DNA of 5,441 nt. It comes from Deltaproteobacteria bacterium. GTDB taxonomy: Bacteria; Desulfobacterota; B13-G15; RBG-16-54-18. The number at the start of each line of letters is the position of its first letter. Position 1 is the first letter of the stretch. The translations under genes were made by a program, and so were the position numbers. Below the pieces are notes generated by a model, which saw only the letters and a program-made list of their open reading frames with translations, was not told the origin of the DNA and made no database searches. Below, piece after piece: positions 1 to 5,084 of the stretch. The DNA lies in assembly GCA_003646745.1 (NCBI GenBank), contig QMLM01000123.1, positions 1 to 5,441 on the forward strand. The letters run 5' to 3'.

Positions 1-130
1 GGTAATAGGCTGCCACTAACCCTGCTGGCCCTCCTCCAACGACTGCTACGTCAACCTCTAGATAGGCACTGAGCTTGCGCAGAAACCTCTCAATAATTGC
101 CCGCGATATGATGATTTCATCTATTGCCAT
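1..130 (-). CDS. thi4: Thi4-type thiamine thiazole synthase, N-terminal part (gene runs off the left edge)
   Basis: Only the first 43 residues are visible. They begin MAIDEIIISRAIIER, continue with an acidic/aromatic helix (KLSAYLEVDV), and enter a Rossmann dinucleotide-binding strand with VVGGGPAG at residues 30-37. This order (DE-x-I-I-S-R-A-I, then VDVAVVGGGPAG) is what I recognise from Thi4/ribulose-1,5-bisphosphate synthase proteins. These make the ADP-thiazole precursor of thiamine from NAD and glycine in the cytoplasm. The TPP riboswitch in the leader independently supports a thiamine role. The ATG at 128-130 is preceded by AAAGGGG (141-147) at a suitable distance, so the start is well supported. 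Many prokaryotic Thi4 proteins use free sulfide catalytically, while the yeast type donates sulfur from its own Cys. The deciding residue lies beyond the edge, so the mechanism cannot be read here. Another FAD/NAD oxidoreductase is possible but less likely. Confidence 0.85.
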   Translation of the reverse strand, partial: MAIDEIIISRAIIERFLRKLSAYLEVDVAVVGGGPAGLVAAYY

Positions 131-148
131 AAGATCAACACCCCTTTC

Positions 149-195
149 AAATTAAAGGCCGTAAATTCCATTTCGGAAGATACGGCCTGTAATTT
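149..195 (-). terminator. Hairpin between TPP aptamer and thi4; probable intrinsic terminator (expression platform)
   Basis: Read on the minus strand, AGGCCGTA (181-188) pairs with TACGGCCT (156-163). AAATTA (190-195 region) pairs with TAATTT (149-154) outside it, and TTCC/GGAA (166-169 with 175-178) pairs inside it. The arm ends in CCTTTAATTT, a modest U-rich tail. The hairpin stops just before the thi4 ribosome binding site (141-147) and does not include it. Control by premature termination therefore fits better than sequestering of the binding site. The U tract is short and interrupted by A, so termination strength is uncertain. Confidence 0.6.
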
Positions 196-204
196 AATAC
201 TAGC

Positions 205-290
205 CGCTTCCCTACGCTGGAATTACCCATACAGGTTCAAAGGGTCACCCCGTTTCCGGAGTTTCTCAGCCCTCGCGAGCTCCCCTAGCG
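205..290 (-). promoter_or_regulatory. TPP riboswitch (THI-box aptamer) controlling thi4
   Basis: On the minus strand the conserved THI-box blocks occur in order. AGGGGAGC comes first, then GGGCTGAGA (264-272), the segment that binds the pyrimidine ring of TPP. ACCCTTTGAACCTG follows, then GGGTAATTCCAGCGTAGGGAAG. CGCT at 287-290 closes helix P1 with AGCG at 205-208. Spacing and sequence match the classic thiM/tenA-type aptamer that binds thiamine pyrophosphate in bacterial mRNA leaders and switches off thiamine genes. It lies about 20 nt downstream of the inferred transcription start and about 75 nt upstream of the thi4 start codon. The downstream hairpin at 149-195 is the likely output. Confidence 0.95.
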
Positions 291-315
291 ATAGATATTC
301 GATTTTTCATAGTTT

Positions 316-344
316 ATAATAAGCTTCCCTATGGCAAAAGTCAA
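316..344 (-). promoter_or_regulatory. Sigma-70-type promoter for the TPP riboswitch and thi4
   Basis: On the minus strand TTGACT (339-344) and TATTAT (316-321) are separated by exactly 17 bp, giving 5/6 matches in each box. The predicted start is near 309, about 20 nt before the aptamer begins. This is a strong housekeeping promoter, as expected for a gene regulated after initiation by a riboswitch. Identified by sequence match only. Confidence 0.75.
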
Positions 345-364
345 TGAAAAACTGCCCTCGAATC

Positions 365-393
365 TTGACATTTCCATCCCCTTACATAATAAT
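365..393 (+). promoter_or_regulatory. Sigma-70-type promoter for coaBC
   Basis: A perfect -35 box TTGACA (365-370) is followed after 17 bp by AATAAT (388-393), a 5/6 match to the -10 consensus. Transcription would start near 400, leaving a leader of about 13 nt that begins at the ribosome binding site AAAGGA (401-406). This rules out translation from the ATG at 344 on this transcript. The -35 boxes of this promoter and the thi4 promoter are 20 bp apart and point away from each other. Confidence 0.65.
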
Positions 394-412
394 CGTTTTG
401 AAAGGAATGAGG

Positions 413-1642
413 ATGCTACGAAACAAGGAGATAATTCTGGGGGTCACAGGAGGGATCGCCGCTTATAAGGCGGTGGAACTTCTACGTGAGATGGTCAAAA
501 GGGGGGCGAATGTCCATGTGGTGATGACCAAAAATGCTCAACAGTTCGTCTCTCCCCTCACCTTTGAGACCCTCTCGGGCAACCCTGTCCTGTGTGAGAT
601 GTTTCGCCTCTTTAGAGGTTCTAAGATCGGACATGTAACCTTGGCCGATATAGCCGACCTAATGGTAATCGCCCCCGCTACGGCGAATATCCTCGGAAAG
701 ATAGCTAACGGCATCGCTGATGACCTCCTCACTACTATGGTTATGGCCATGAAGGTCCCCGTGCTCTTCGCCCCCTCCATGAATGTGAATATGTGGCAGA
801 GCAGCTTTGTACAAAATAACGTGGAGAGGCTCAAGGCCCATGGGTACCAGTTCATAGGTCCGGCAGAAGGAGATCTGGCCTGCGGGGGCGCGGGCAGGGG
901 AAGATTGGCCGATATTGCCGAGATTATCGAAAAGATCGAGGATATCTTTACCAAAAAGGACCTCCAAGGCCAGCGCATCCTGGTCACGGCCGGCCCCACT
1001 TTAGAGGCTATCGACCCGATCAGGTACATCACCAACCGCTCCACCGGGAAGATGGGATTCGCCTTGGCGAAGATGGCACGCAGGAGGGGGGCGGAGGTAA
1101 CCTTGATCACCGGCCCTAACTACCTCTCTCTGCCTAGAAGGGATATCCAGCAAATATCGGTTCACTCTGCCCAGCAGATGCGTGATGTCGTGATGGAATA
1201 CTATGAAGATTGCCATATTGTCATTATGGCGGCGGCTGTAGCAGATTTCCGCCCCCAAAATACCCTTCAAGAAAAGATTAAAAAGACAAATGGTACCTAT
1301 ATACTAAAATTGGAGAAAAATCCTGATATCCTAAAAGAGTTAGGAGAAAAAAAGGGGGAGCATATCCTGGTGGGTTTTGCTGCCGAGACTAGTGAGCTCA
1401 TGGAAAATGCCGGACAAAAATTAAAGGAAAAAAACCTCGACATCATCGTGGCCAATGACGTCACCCAGCCTGGGGCAGGTTTTGGCACAGATACAAATAT
1501 TGTCAAGATCTTAGATGTCCGTGGAAGGGTAAGAAAACTCCCCCTTTTGAGCAAAGACGAGGTGGCTAATATAATCCTCGATCAAGTAGTAAAATTAGTT
1601 AGGAAAAAACAACGGAATTTGCCCTGGCCTCGCAACTGGTGA
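413..1642 (+). CDS. coaBC: Bifunctional phosphopantothenoylcysteine decarboxylase / phosphopantothenate-cysteine ligase
   Basis: This is the cytoplasmic two-domain CoA biosynthesis enzyme (Dfp) of 409 residues. Its CoaB domain ligates cysteine to 4'-phosphopantothenate using CTP, and its CoaC domain decarboxylates the product with FMN to give 4'-phosphopantetheine. The CoaC half (about 1-180) shows GVTGGIAAYK (10-19), the active-site His74 in GHVTLAD, the PSMNVNMW motif (121-128) with Asn124, and Cys157 in ACGGAGRGR. These correspond to His75, Asn125 and Cys158 of the E. coli enzyme. The CoaB half (about 186-409) shows VTAGPTLEAIDPIRYITN, RSTGKMG (209-215), AAAVADFRP, the KIKK lysines (288-291), GFAAETS and NDVTQPGAGFG. 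I chose the ATG at 413 because AAAGGA lies 6 nt upstream. The in-frame ATGs at 344 and 407 have no usable ribosome binding site, and 344 precedes the predicted transcript start. All key residues are present and the length is normal. Confidence 0.97.
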   Translation: MLRNKEIILGVTGGIAAYKAVELLREMVKRGANVHVVMTKNAQQFVSPLTFETLSGNPVLCEMFRLFRGSKIGHVTLADIADLMVIAPATANILGKIANGIADDLLTTMVMAMKVPVLFAPSMNVNMWQSSFVQNNVERLKAHGYQFIGPAEGDLACGGAGRGRLADIAEIIEKIEDIFTKKDLQGQRILVTAGPTLEAIDPIRYITNRSTGKMGFALAKMARRRGAEVTLITGPNYLSLPRRDIQQISVHSAQQMRDVVMEYYEDCHIVIMAAAVADFRPQNTLQEKIKKTNGTYILKLEKNPDILKELGEKKGEHILVGFAAETSELMENAGQKLKEKNLDIIVANDVTQPGAGFGTDTNIVKILDVRGRVRKLPLLSKDEVANIILDQVVKLVRKKQRNLPWPRNW

Positions 1643-1648
1643 GCCAAA

Positions 1649-2506
1649 TCAGGCTGTTCCCCACATTATTTCAGTCTCCGCCAACTCCCTCTTAAGCTTC
1701 TTAAGGGCTTCTCCTTCGATCTGCCTCACACGCTCACGTGAGATATGAAATTTATCACCTAATTCCTGCAAAGTCATGGGGTCATCGGCCATAATCCGGT
1801 GGCGGATAATAAACCTCTCCCTCTCATTCAGCTTGCCCAAGGCCTCCTCCACCCTATCCCTGAGGGCCTCATCTTCTTCCCTGTCACCTAATATCTCCTC
1901 CTGATCGGGGGAGAGATCGGGCAGCAGTTCCATAAAGGTTACCTCCTGATCAGATTCTAACCTAGCGTCCAGGGAGAGGTCCCGTGCGGCAAACCTTTCT
2001 TGCATCTGTTCAATGTCTGAACAGCGCACGTTAAGCTTTTGGGCCAACTCCAAAAGCTTTTCCTCTTTATGCTCCTCATCAGCTAGTCCCTTGATCTTGC
2101 CCATCTTATAGAAAAGCTTCTTCTGAATTTGAGTGGTCCCAACTTTTACCAAGCTCCAAGACCTAATGATGAAGTTTTGGATATACGCCCTAATCCACCA
2201 AATGGCGTAAGAGATAAACCTGTACCCCTTGTAAGGGTTAAATCTCTTCAAGGCCACCATCAGACCGATATTCCCTTCCTGAATCAAATCCAAGAGCTTT
2301 ATCCCATACCCTCGGTACTCCAAGGCTACCTTGACCACAAACCTGAGATTGGAAGTAATGAGCTTATGGGCGGCCTCAACATCATTCTCCTCCTTATATT
2401 TCACCGCTAGCTCAAACTCCTCCTCCGGAGTTAAGATGGGATACTGACTAATTTGGGCCAGGTAATGACTGAGATTATCACTTAATACAGGCAATTTTTC
2501 ATTCAT
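1649..2506 (-). CDS. rpoH: RNA polymerase heat-shock sigma factor RpoH (sigma-32 family)
   Basis: At 285 residues this matches the length of E. coli RpoH (284). Region 1.2 lies at about 12-45. Region 2 spans about 50-122 and contains the sigma-70 family signature DLIQEGNIGL (73-82) and the aromatic DNA-melting stretch FISYAIWWIRAYIQ (97-110). Region 4.2 is the helix-turn-helix TLQELGDKFHISRERVRQIE (245-264) that contacts the -35 box. The assignment to RpoH, as opposed to RpoD or RpoS, rests on the RpoH-box-like QIQKKLFYK (126-134) after KVGTT, plus overall size and lack of region 1.1. It directs RNA polymerase to heat-shock promoters (chaperones, proteases). The ATG at 2504-2506 has GAGAGG 6 nt upstream. 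The gene is monocistronic as far as seen, with its own promoter and CIRCE operator. It converges on coaBC with 6 bp between stops, so no dedicated terminator fits between them. Confidence 0.93.
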   Translation of the reverse strand: MNEKLPVLSDNLSHYLAQISQYPILTPEEEFELAVKYKEENDVEAAHKLITSNLRFVVKVALEYRGYGIKLLDLIQEGNIGLMVALKRFNPYKGYRFISYAIWWIRAYIQNFIIRSWSLVKVGTTQIQKKLFYKMGKIKGLADEEHKEEKLLELAQKLNVRCSDIEQMQERFAARDLSLDARLESDQEVTFMELLPDLSPDQEEILGDREEDEALRDRVEEALGKLNERERFIIRHRIMADDPMTLQELGDKFHISRERVRQIEGEALKKLKRELAETEIMWGTA

Positions 2507-2524
2507 AACAAACCTCTCAAATTA

Positions 2525-2551
2525 TTAGCACTCATTTTAATTGAGTGCTAA
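2525..2551 (-). promoter_or_regulatory. Perfect CIRCE operator (HrcA binding site) upstream of rpoH
   Basis: TTAGCACTC (2525-2533), a 9-bp spacer, then GAGTGCTAA (2543-2551) matches the canonical CIRCE consensus in every arm position. CIRCE is the operator of the heat-shock repressor HrcA, usually found before groESL, dnaK or hrcA operons. Here it begins 2 bp after the -10 box of the rpoH promoter and covers the predicted transcription start, so bound HrcA would block initiation. It ends 18 bp before the rpoH start codon. No other heat-shock gene is within reach: the cupin gene upstream reads in the same direction but ends 245 bp before the site. Confidence 0.95.
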
Positions 2552-2553
2552 TA

Positions 2554-2582
2554 AAAATAGTGATATTTAGGATTCTTGTCAA
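2554..2582 (-). promoter_or_regulatory. Sigma-70-type promoter of rpoH
   Basis: On the minus strand a perfect TTGACA (2577-2582) is followed after 17 bp by TATTTT (2554-2559, 4/6 match). The start point would fall near 2547, inside CIRCE. Upstream DNA is rich in A and T tracts, which could act as an UP element. I see no sigma-32-like box here, so autoregulation by RpoH is not suggested by the sequence. Confidence 0.7.
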
Positions 2583-2762
2583 ACTCAAAAAGCTCCATTT
2601 TTAAGGGATCAAAAAAAGATATGACGTTTTTTCTTCGATATTTGTGTGAAAATCAAAATAAACCTTTCTTTTTGGCCAAAAAAATGGTAATCGCTTCCTC
2701 GTGGTGTTGAAGTTAGTCTCAGTTGCAGCGTATTTTATTGTCTTAAAAGGACCAATAACGAG
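2583..2762. other. AT-rich intergenic DNA with repeated A/T tracts, no gene seen
   Basis: The gap between the rpoH promoter and the cupin 3' hairpin contains runs of 4-7 A or T at about 2587, 2598, 2611, 2627, 2649, 2655, 2669 and 2678. It also contains a 14-bp palindrome, TTTTTGGCCAAAAA, at 2669-2682. I find no convincing reading frame with a ribosome binding site on either strand. The tracts nearest the promoter may raise rpoH transcription (UP element) or bend the DNA, but their spacing is only loosely helical. Confidence 0.4.
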
Positions 2763-2809
2763 CAAGGGGAAAGGGGGGAGTGGTACCCTCCCACCTCATC
2801 TTCCCCTTG
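2763..2809 (-). terminator. Long imperfect hairpin at the cupin gene 3' end, possible terminator or mRNA stabiliser
   Basis: The outer arms CAAGGGGAA (2763-2771) and TTCCCCTTG (2801-2809) pair perfectly over 9 bp. The inner arms 2772-2780 and 2788-2796 pair at 8 of 9 positions around a 7-nt loop containing GGTACC. A 4-nt bulge (2797-2800) separates the two stems on one side. The cupin stop codon (2796-2798) lies inside the structure. No U tract follows on the minus strand, so this is not a textbook intrinsic terminator. It could instead protect the mRNA end or separate this transcript from the rpoH promoter. Confidence 0.45.
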
Positions 2810-3149
2810 GGTAGGCTGCGATAACCAGTATCTCCGTATTTTCCTTCGTGTGGTTTTCTAAGGAATGGAGGGTCCCTGCAGGGATCCAAATTGCGTCTCC
2901 CCCCTTGACCTCCTCTCTATCCCGATCCACTTGCATGATTCCCATCCCTTTGAGGATGAAGTAGATCTCCTCCACTGGATCAACGTGCGCTTCTATCACA
3001 TTGCCGGGGGGAAGAACGGCGTAGGCAAGGAACTCTATCCCCTCGAGGAAGCTGCTGGTCATAACCATCCTGGCCATCGCTCCACCATGGGCAATGTAGG
3101 TCGTTCGCAAGACCGCCGGATCGTTTATATTTCTGACTATCATCCCCAC
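2796..3149 (-). CDS. Small single-domain cupin protein of unknown substrate
   Basis: This encodes about 117 residues, the normal size of a stand-alone Cupin_2 barrel. Cupin motif 1 is seen as PGNVIEAHVDPVEEIYFILKG (about residues 48-68) and fits G-x5-H-x-[H]-x3-E-x6-G, except that the second His is Asp (H-V-D). Motif 2, GGDAIWIPAGTLHSLEN, is complete with its P-x-G and metal-binding His. The protein probably binds a metal ion in the cytoplasm; no signal peptide is visible. Substrate and reaction cannot be deduced, since such proteins range from isomerases and dioxygenases to sensor domains. The start is GTG at 3147-3149 with GAGG 4 nt upstream. The ATG two codons later (3141-3143) is an equally credible start with 10-nt spacing, giving 115 residues. 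It is transcribed divergently from the TPR lipoprotein gene and has no same-strand partner inside its likely transcript. Confidence 0.88.
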   Translation of the reverse strand: MGMIVRNINDPAVLRTTYIAHGGAMARMVMTSSFLEGIEFLAYAVLPPGNVIEAHVDPVEEIYFILKGMGIMQVDRDREEVKGGDAIWIPAGTLHSLENHTKENTEILVIAAYPRGR

Positions 3150-3242
3150 TCTACCTCACCAACATCAGCGATGTAACAACGGCCTTCTCCCTCCTGCCTA
3201 CAGCCCTAAAGGATCACAAAATCCTCCGAATTGTCTTAGAAA

Positions 3243-3271
3243 GTGCTAACACATGCACTAAAGGAAGTCAA
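3243..3271 (-). promoter_or_regulatory. Possible promoter for the cupin gene
   Basis: On the minus strand TTGACT (3266-3271) is followed after 17 bp by TAGCAC (3243-3248). The -35 box is good, but the -10 box matches only 3 of 6 positions, so the promoter is weak, activator-dependent or misidentified. The -10 box lies in one arm of the inverted repeat 3242-3259, which would suit an operator. Confidence 0.25.
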
Positions 3272-3284
3272 GAACCCCATTTCC

Positions 3285-3314
3285 TTGCCTCTAACCATGC
3301 TTTTGTAGTAAAAT
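3285..3314 (+). promoter_or_regulatory. Probable promoter for the TPR lipoprotein-tmk operon
   Basis: TTGCCT (3285-3290, 4/6) and TAAAAT (3309-3314, 5/6) are spaced by 18 bp. Transcription would start near 3321, giving a leader of about 29 nt that includes the AAAAAGGAG ribosome binding site. Confidence 0.45.
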
Positions 3315-3325
3315 ATATTTAAATC

Positions 3326-3334
3326 AAAAAGGAG
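3326..3334 (+). promoter_or_regulatory. Ribosome binding site of the TPR gene with unusually long spacing
   Basis: AAAAAGGAG is a strong Shine-Dalgarno sequence, but it lies 15 nt before the ATG at 3350, beyond the usual 5-9 nt. No closer in-frame start codon exists upstream of 3350. GGAG (3331-3334) can pair with CTCC (3339-3342) across a 4-nt loop, so the site may be partly hidden. The later codons (for example TTG at residue 8) would remove the charged N-region of the signal peptide, so 3350 stays the best start. Confidence 0.5.
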
Positions 3335-3349
3335 ACCTCTCCGCATCAA

Positions 3350-5074
3350 ATGAGCAAGGGGATAATTTGTTTGTTTTTGGCCTTGATCCTTTTGACTACC
3401 AGCTGCAGCCAGCTGAGAGGCCTTGGTGTCAGAGCAGGCGAGACTGCGATGGAGGAAGTGGAATCACCACCTCCTGAGGCCCTATACCATTATCTAGTAG
3501 CTAGGACCAAGGTGAAGGAGGGTAACTTAGAAGGTGCCATTGAGGAATATAAGAAAGTCATTTCCTTAGATTCACGTTCTCCTTTGCTGTATACAGAGAT
3601 CGCCTCCCTCTATCTCGGCAAGGGGCGCACGGATGAGGTGATGGCTGCGTGTCGGGAAGCCCTAGTTCTGGACCCCAATTACCTCCCCGCCCACTATCTG
3701 TTGGGAGGGGTATATTCCGCCATGGGCAGGCGTGAAGAGGCGCTGAAGGAGTATCAGCGGGTCTTAAAGATCGACCCTAATCATCTTAAGGCCTACCTGA
3801 TGATTAGCTCACTGTACGCAGAAATGCGGGATTATGAACGTGCAGTGGATACCCTGCACCAACTCTTGAAAAAAAAGCCCAACTATCTGATGGGTCTTTA
3901 TTACCTAGCCAGGATCTATGCCGAGATGAAACTCTACGATCAGGCCCTGAAACATTATCGAGAGGTCCTGCGCATCCACCCTCACCTCGAAGCAGCACTT
4001 ATGGATATGGGAACCGTTTATGAACTTAAGGGGGATAGAAAGCAGGCTATGGAGATGTATAAAAAGGTCCTGAGGTTTTATCCCCTCAACTTCCAGGCCC
4101 GGGAGCGGCTGGGGCAGCTTTTACTCAAAGAGGATCGCTTGCAGGAAGCCCTAGATCAGTACCATATCCTCAGGGATCTCGATTCGGAAAACCTGAATGT
4201 CCGGGTGAAGATGGGGCTGATCCTTTTTCAGCAGGAGAAGTATGAGGAGGCAGCAAGGGAATTCCGCTTCGTATTGGCCGCTCGTCCTCACAACAGCGAT
4301 GTTCGGTATTACCTCGGGATGACCCTCCACCAGATGGGCAACTCCCAGGCGGCCTTGGCAGAGTTAAAAAAGGTCCCACCTCAGGGGAGATTTTTCCCCG
4401 AGGCCATCCGATATATAGCCTTCATACTTCAAAAGGAAGGACGGACCGAGGAGGCCTTGACGGTGGTAGAGAGGGCCATCAAGGCCAAACCAAAAGATCT
4501 GAAGCTGCGCCTCGCCCTCGCTTTTCTCTATGAGGACTTAGCTCGATACCCCGAGGCAGTCAAAACCCTGCAGTGGATATTGGCCAAAGAACCCACCAAT
4601 ACCGAGGCCCTCTTCCGGCTGGGTGTGGTATATGACAAGATGGGTAAGATCGAAGAGACCATCCGCTGCATGCAAACAGTGGTGGAACTCGACCCCAAAA
4701 ATGCCGATGCCCTCAATTACCTAGGTTATACCTATGCCGAGAGGGGAATAAAGCTAGATGAAGCTGAGGGACTTATCAAAAGGGCCTTGGAACTAAAGCC
4801 CGATGATGGCTATATTACGGATAGCCTTGGATGGGTGTATTATAAAAAAGGAAACTATGCTACGGCGGTAAAGTGGTTGGAAAAGGCCCATCGCCTGGTT
4901 CCGGAAGATCCCATCATCACCGAACACTTGGGTGATGGTTATCTCAAGTTGAATAAAAAGAAAGAGGCCTTGCGTATGTATCAACGCGCCTTGGAGCTGA
5001 AACCTAAAAAGGAACAAGAAGCTATATTACGTAAAAAAATCGAAGAGTTGAAAAGGGAAGATAGCTCTTACTGA
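3350..5074 (+). CDS. TPR-repeat lipoprotein (about 15 tetratricopeptide repeats)
   Basis: This encodes 574 residues. A short Lys-containing N-region and a hydrophobic core (about 5-15) lead to the lipobox LTTSC, with Cys19 as the lipidated residue and Ser20 after it. In Gram-negative bacteria that favours outer-membrane anchoring facing the periplasm. Mature residues 43-555 are an almost unbroken row of about 15 TPRs with a 34-residue period. The repeats begin near 43, 77, 111, 145, 179, 213, 247, 281, 315, 350, 384, 418, 452, 488 and 522. Only repeats 9 and 13 are slightly extended. A short charged helix (556-574) ends the protein. TPR solenoids bind proteins or peptides, so it is probably a scaffold or assembly factor; the partner is unknown. 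The C-terminal part (NYLGYTYAERGIKLDEA, then DSLGWVYYKKGNY, then EHLGDGYLKL) resembles a widespread family of proteobacterial TPR proteins such as Pseudomonas PA4667, a comparison from memory. It is followed 10 bp later by tmk. Confidence 0.9.
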   Translation: MSKGIICLFLALILLTTSCSQLRGLGVRAGETAMEEVESPPPEALYHYLVARTKVKEGNLEGAIEEYKKVISLDSRSPLLYTEIASLYLGKGRTDEVMAACREALVLDPNYLPAHYLLGGVYSAMGRREEALKEYQRVLKIDPNHLKAYLMISSLYAEMRDYERAVDTLHQLLKKKPNYLMGLYYLARIYAEMKLYDQALKHYREVLRIHPHLEAALMDMGTVYELKGDRKQAMEMYKKVLRFYPLNFQARERLGQLLLKEDRLQEALDQYHILRDLDSENLNVRVKMGLILFQQEKYEEAAREFRFVLAARPHNSDVRYYLGMTLHQMGNSQAALAELKKVPPQGRFFPEAIRYIAFILQKEGRTEEALTVVERAIKAKPKDLKLRLALAFLYEDLARYPEAVKTLQWILAKEPTNTEALFRLGVVYDKMGKIEETIRCMQTVVELDPKNADALNYLGYTYAERGIKLDEAEGLIKRALELKPDDGYITDSLGWVYYKKGNYATAVKWLEKAHRLVPEDPIITEHLGDGYLKLNKKKEALRMYQRALELKPKKEQEAILRKKIEELKREDSSY

Positions 5075-5084
5075 GGAATATATT

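Larger units (their letters stand above)
3150..3349. other. Divergent intergenic region between cupin and TPR genes
   Basis: This 200-bp gap should hold promoters for both flanking genes. It contains an inverted repeat, AGTGC-N8-GCACT (3242-3259), and a small 5-bp one, AGGAT-N6-ATCCT (3210-3225). A weak leftward promoter (3243-3271) and a weak rightward one (3285-3314) are listed separately. No RNA gene or small protein gene is evident. Confidence 0.5.

Noticed and set aside
344..412. 23-codon N-terminal extension of coaBC starting at the ATG at 344
   Set aside because: It overlaps both promoters, has no ribosome binding site, lies upstream of the predicted transcript start near 400, and the extra residues do not match the family, which starts just before GVTGGIAAYK.
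538..1110. 190-codon open frame antisense to coaBC
   Set aside because: It lies wholly inside a gene with strong family motifs, shows no recognisable domain of its own, and has the composition expected of a complementary-strand shadow.
1642..1655. AGCC-N6-GGCT repeat as a shared terminator for coaBC and rpoH
   Set aside because: The stem is only 4 bp and no T tract follows on either strand.
2129..2410. 93-codon open frame antisense to rpoH
   Set aside because: It is covered entirely by the conserved region 2 of RpoH on the other strand and has no recognisable motif.
2669..2682. TTTTTGGCCAAAAA palindrome as a bidirectional terminator
   Set aside because: It has no loop-forming sequence beyond the GGCC centre and only A-T pairs in the arms, so it cannot make a stable RNA hairpin.
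3210..3225. AGGAT-N6-ATCCT as an operator or terminator
   Set aside because: A 5-bp stem of this kind is expected by chance in 200 bp and has no T tract or promoter box linked to it.
3241..3262. Possible second, degenerate CIRCE site before the cupin gene (TTAGCACT on the minus strand)
   Set aside because: Only one half-site resembles CIRCE; the partner arm is TTAGTGC in the wrong orientation and spacing, so HrcA binding is not supported.
3476..5014. TPR array as tandem DNA repeats or a recent duplication
   Set aside because: The repeats are visible only at protein level; the nucleotide sequences of the units differ widely, so they are old and diverged.
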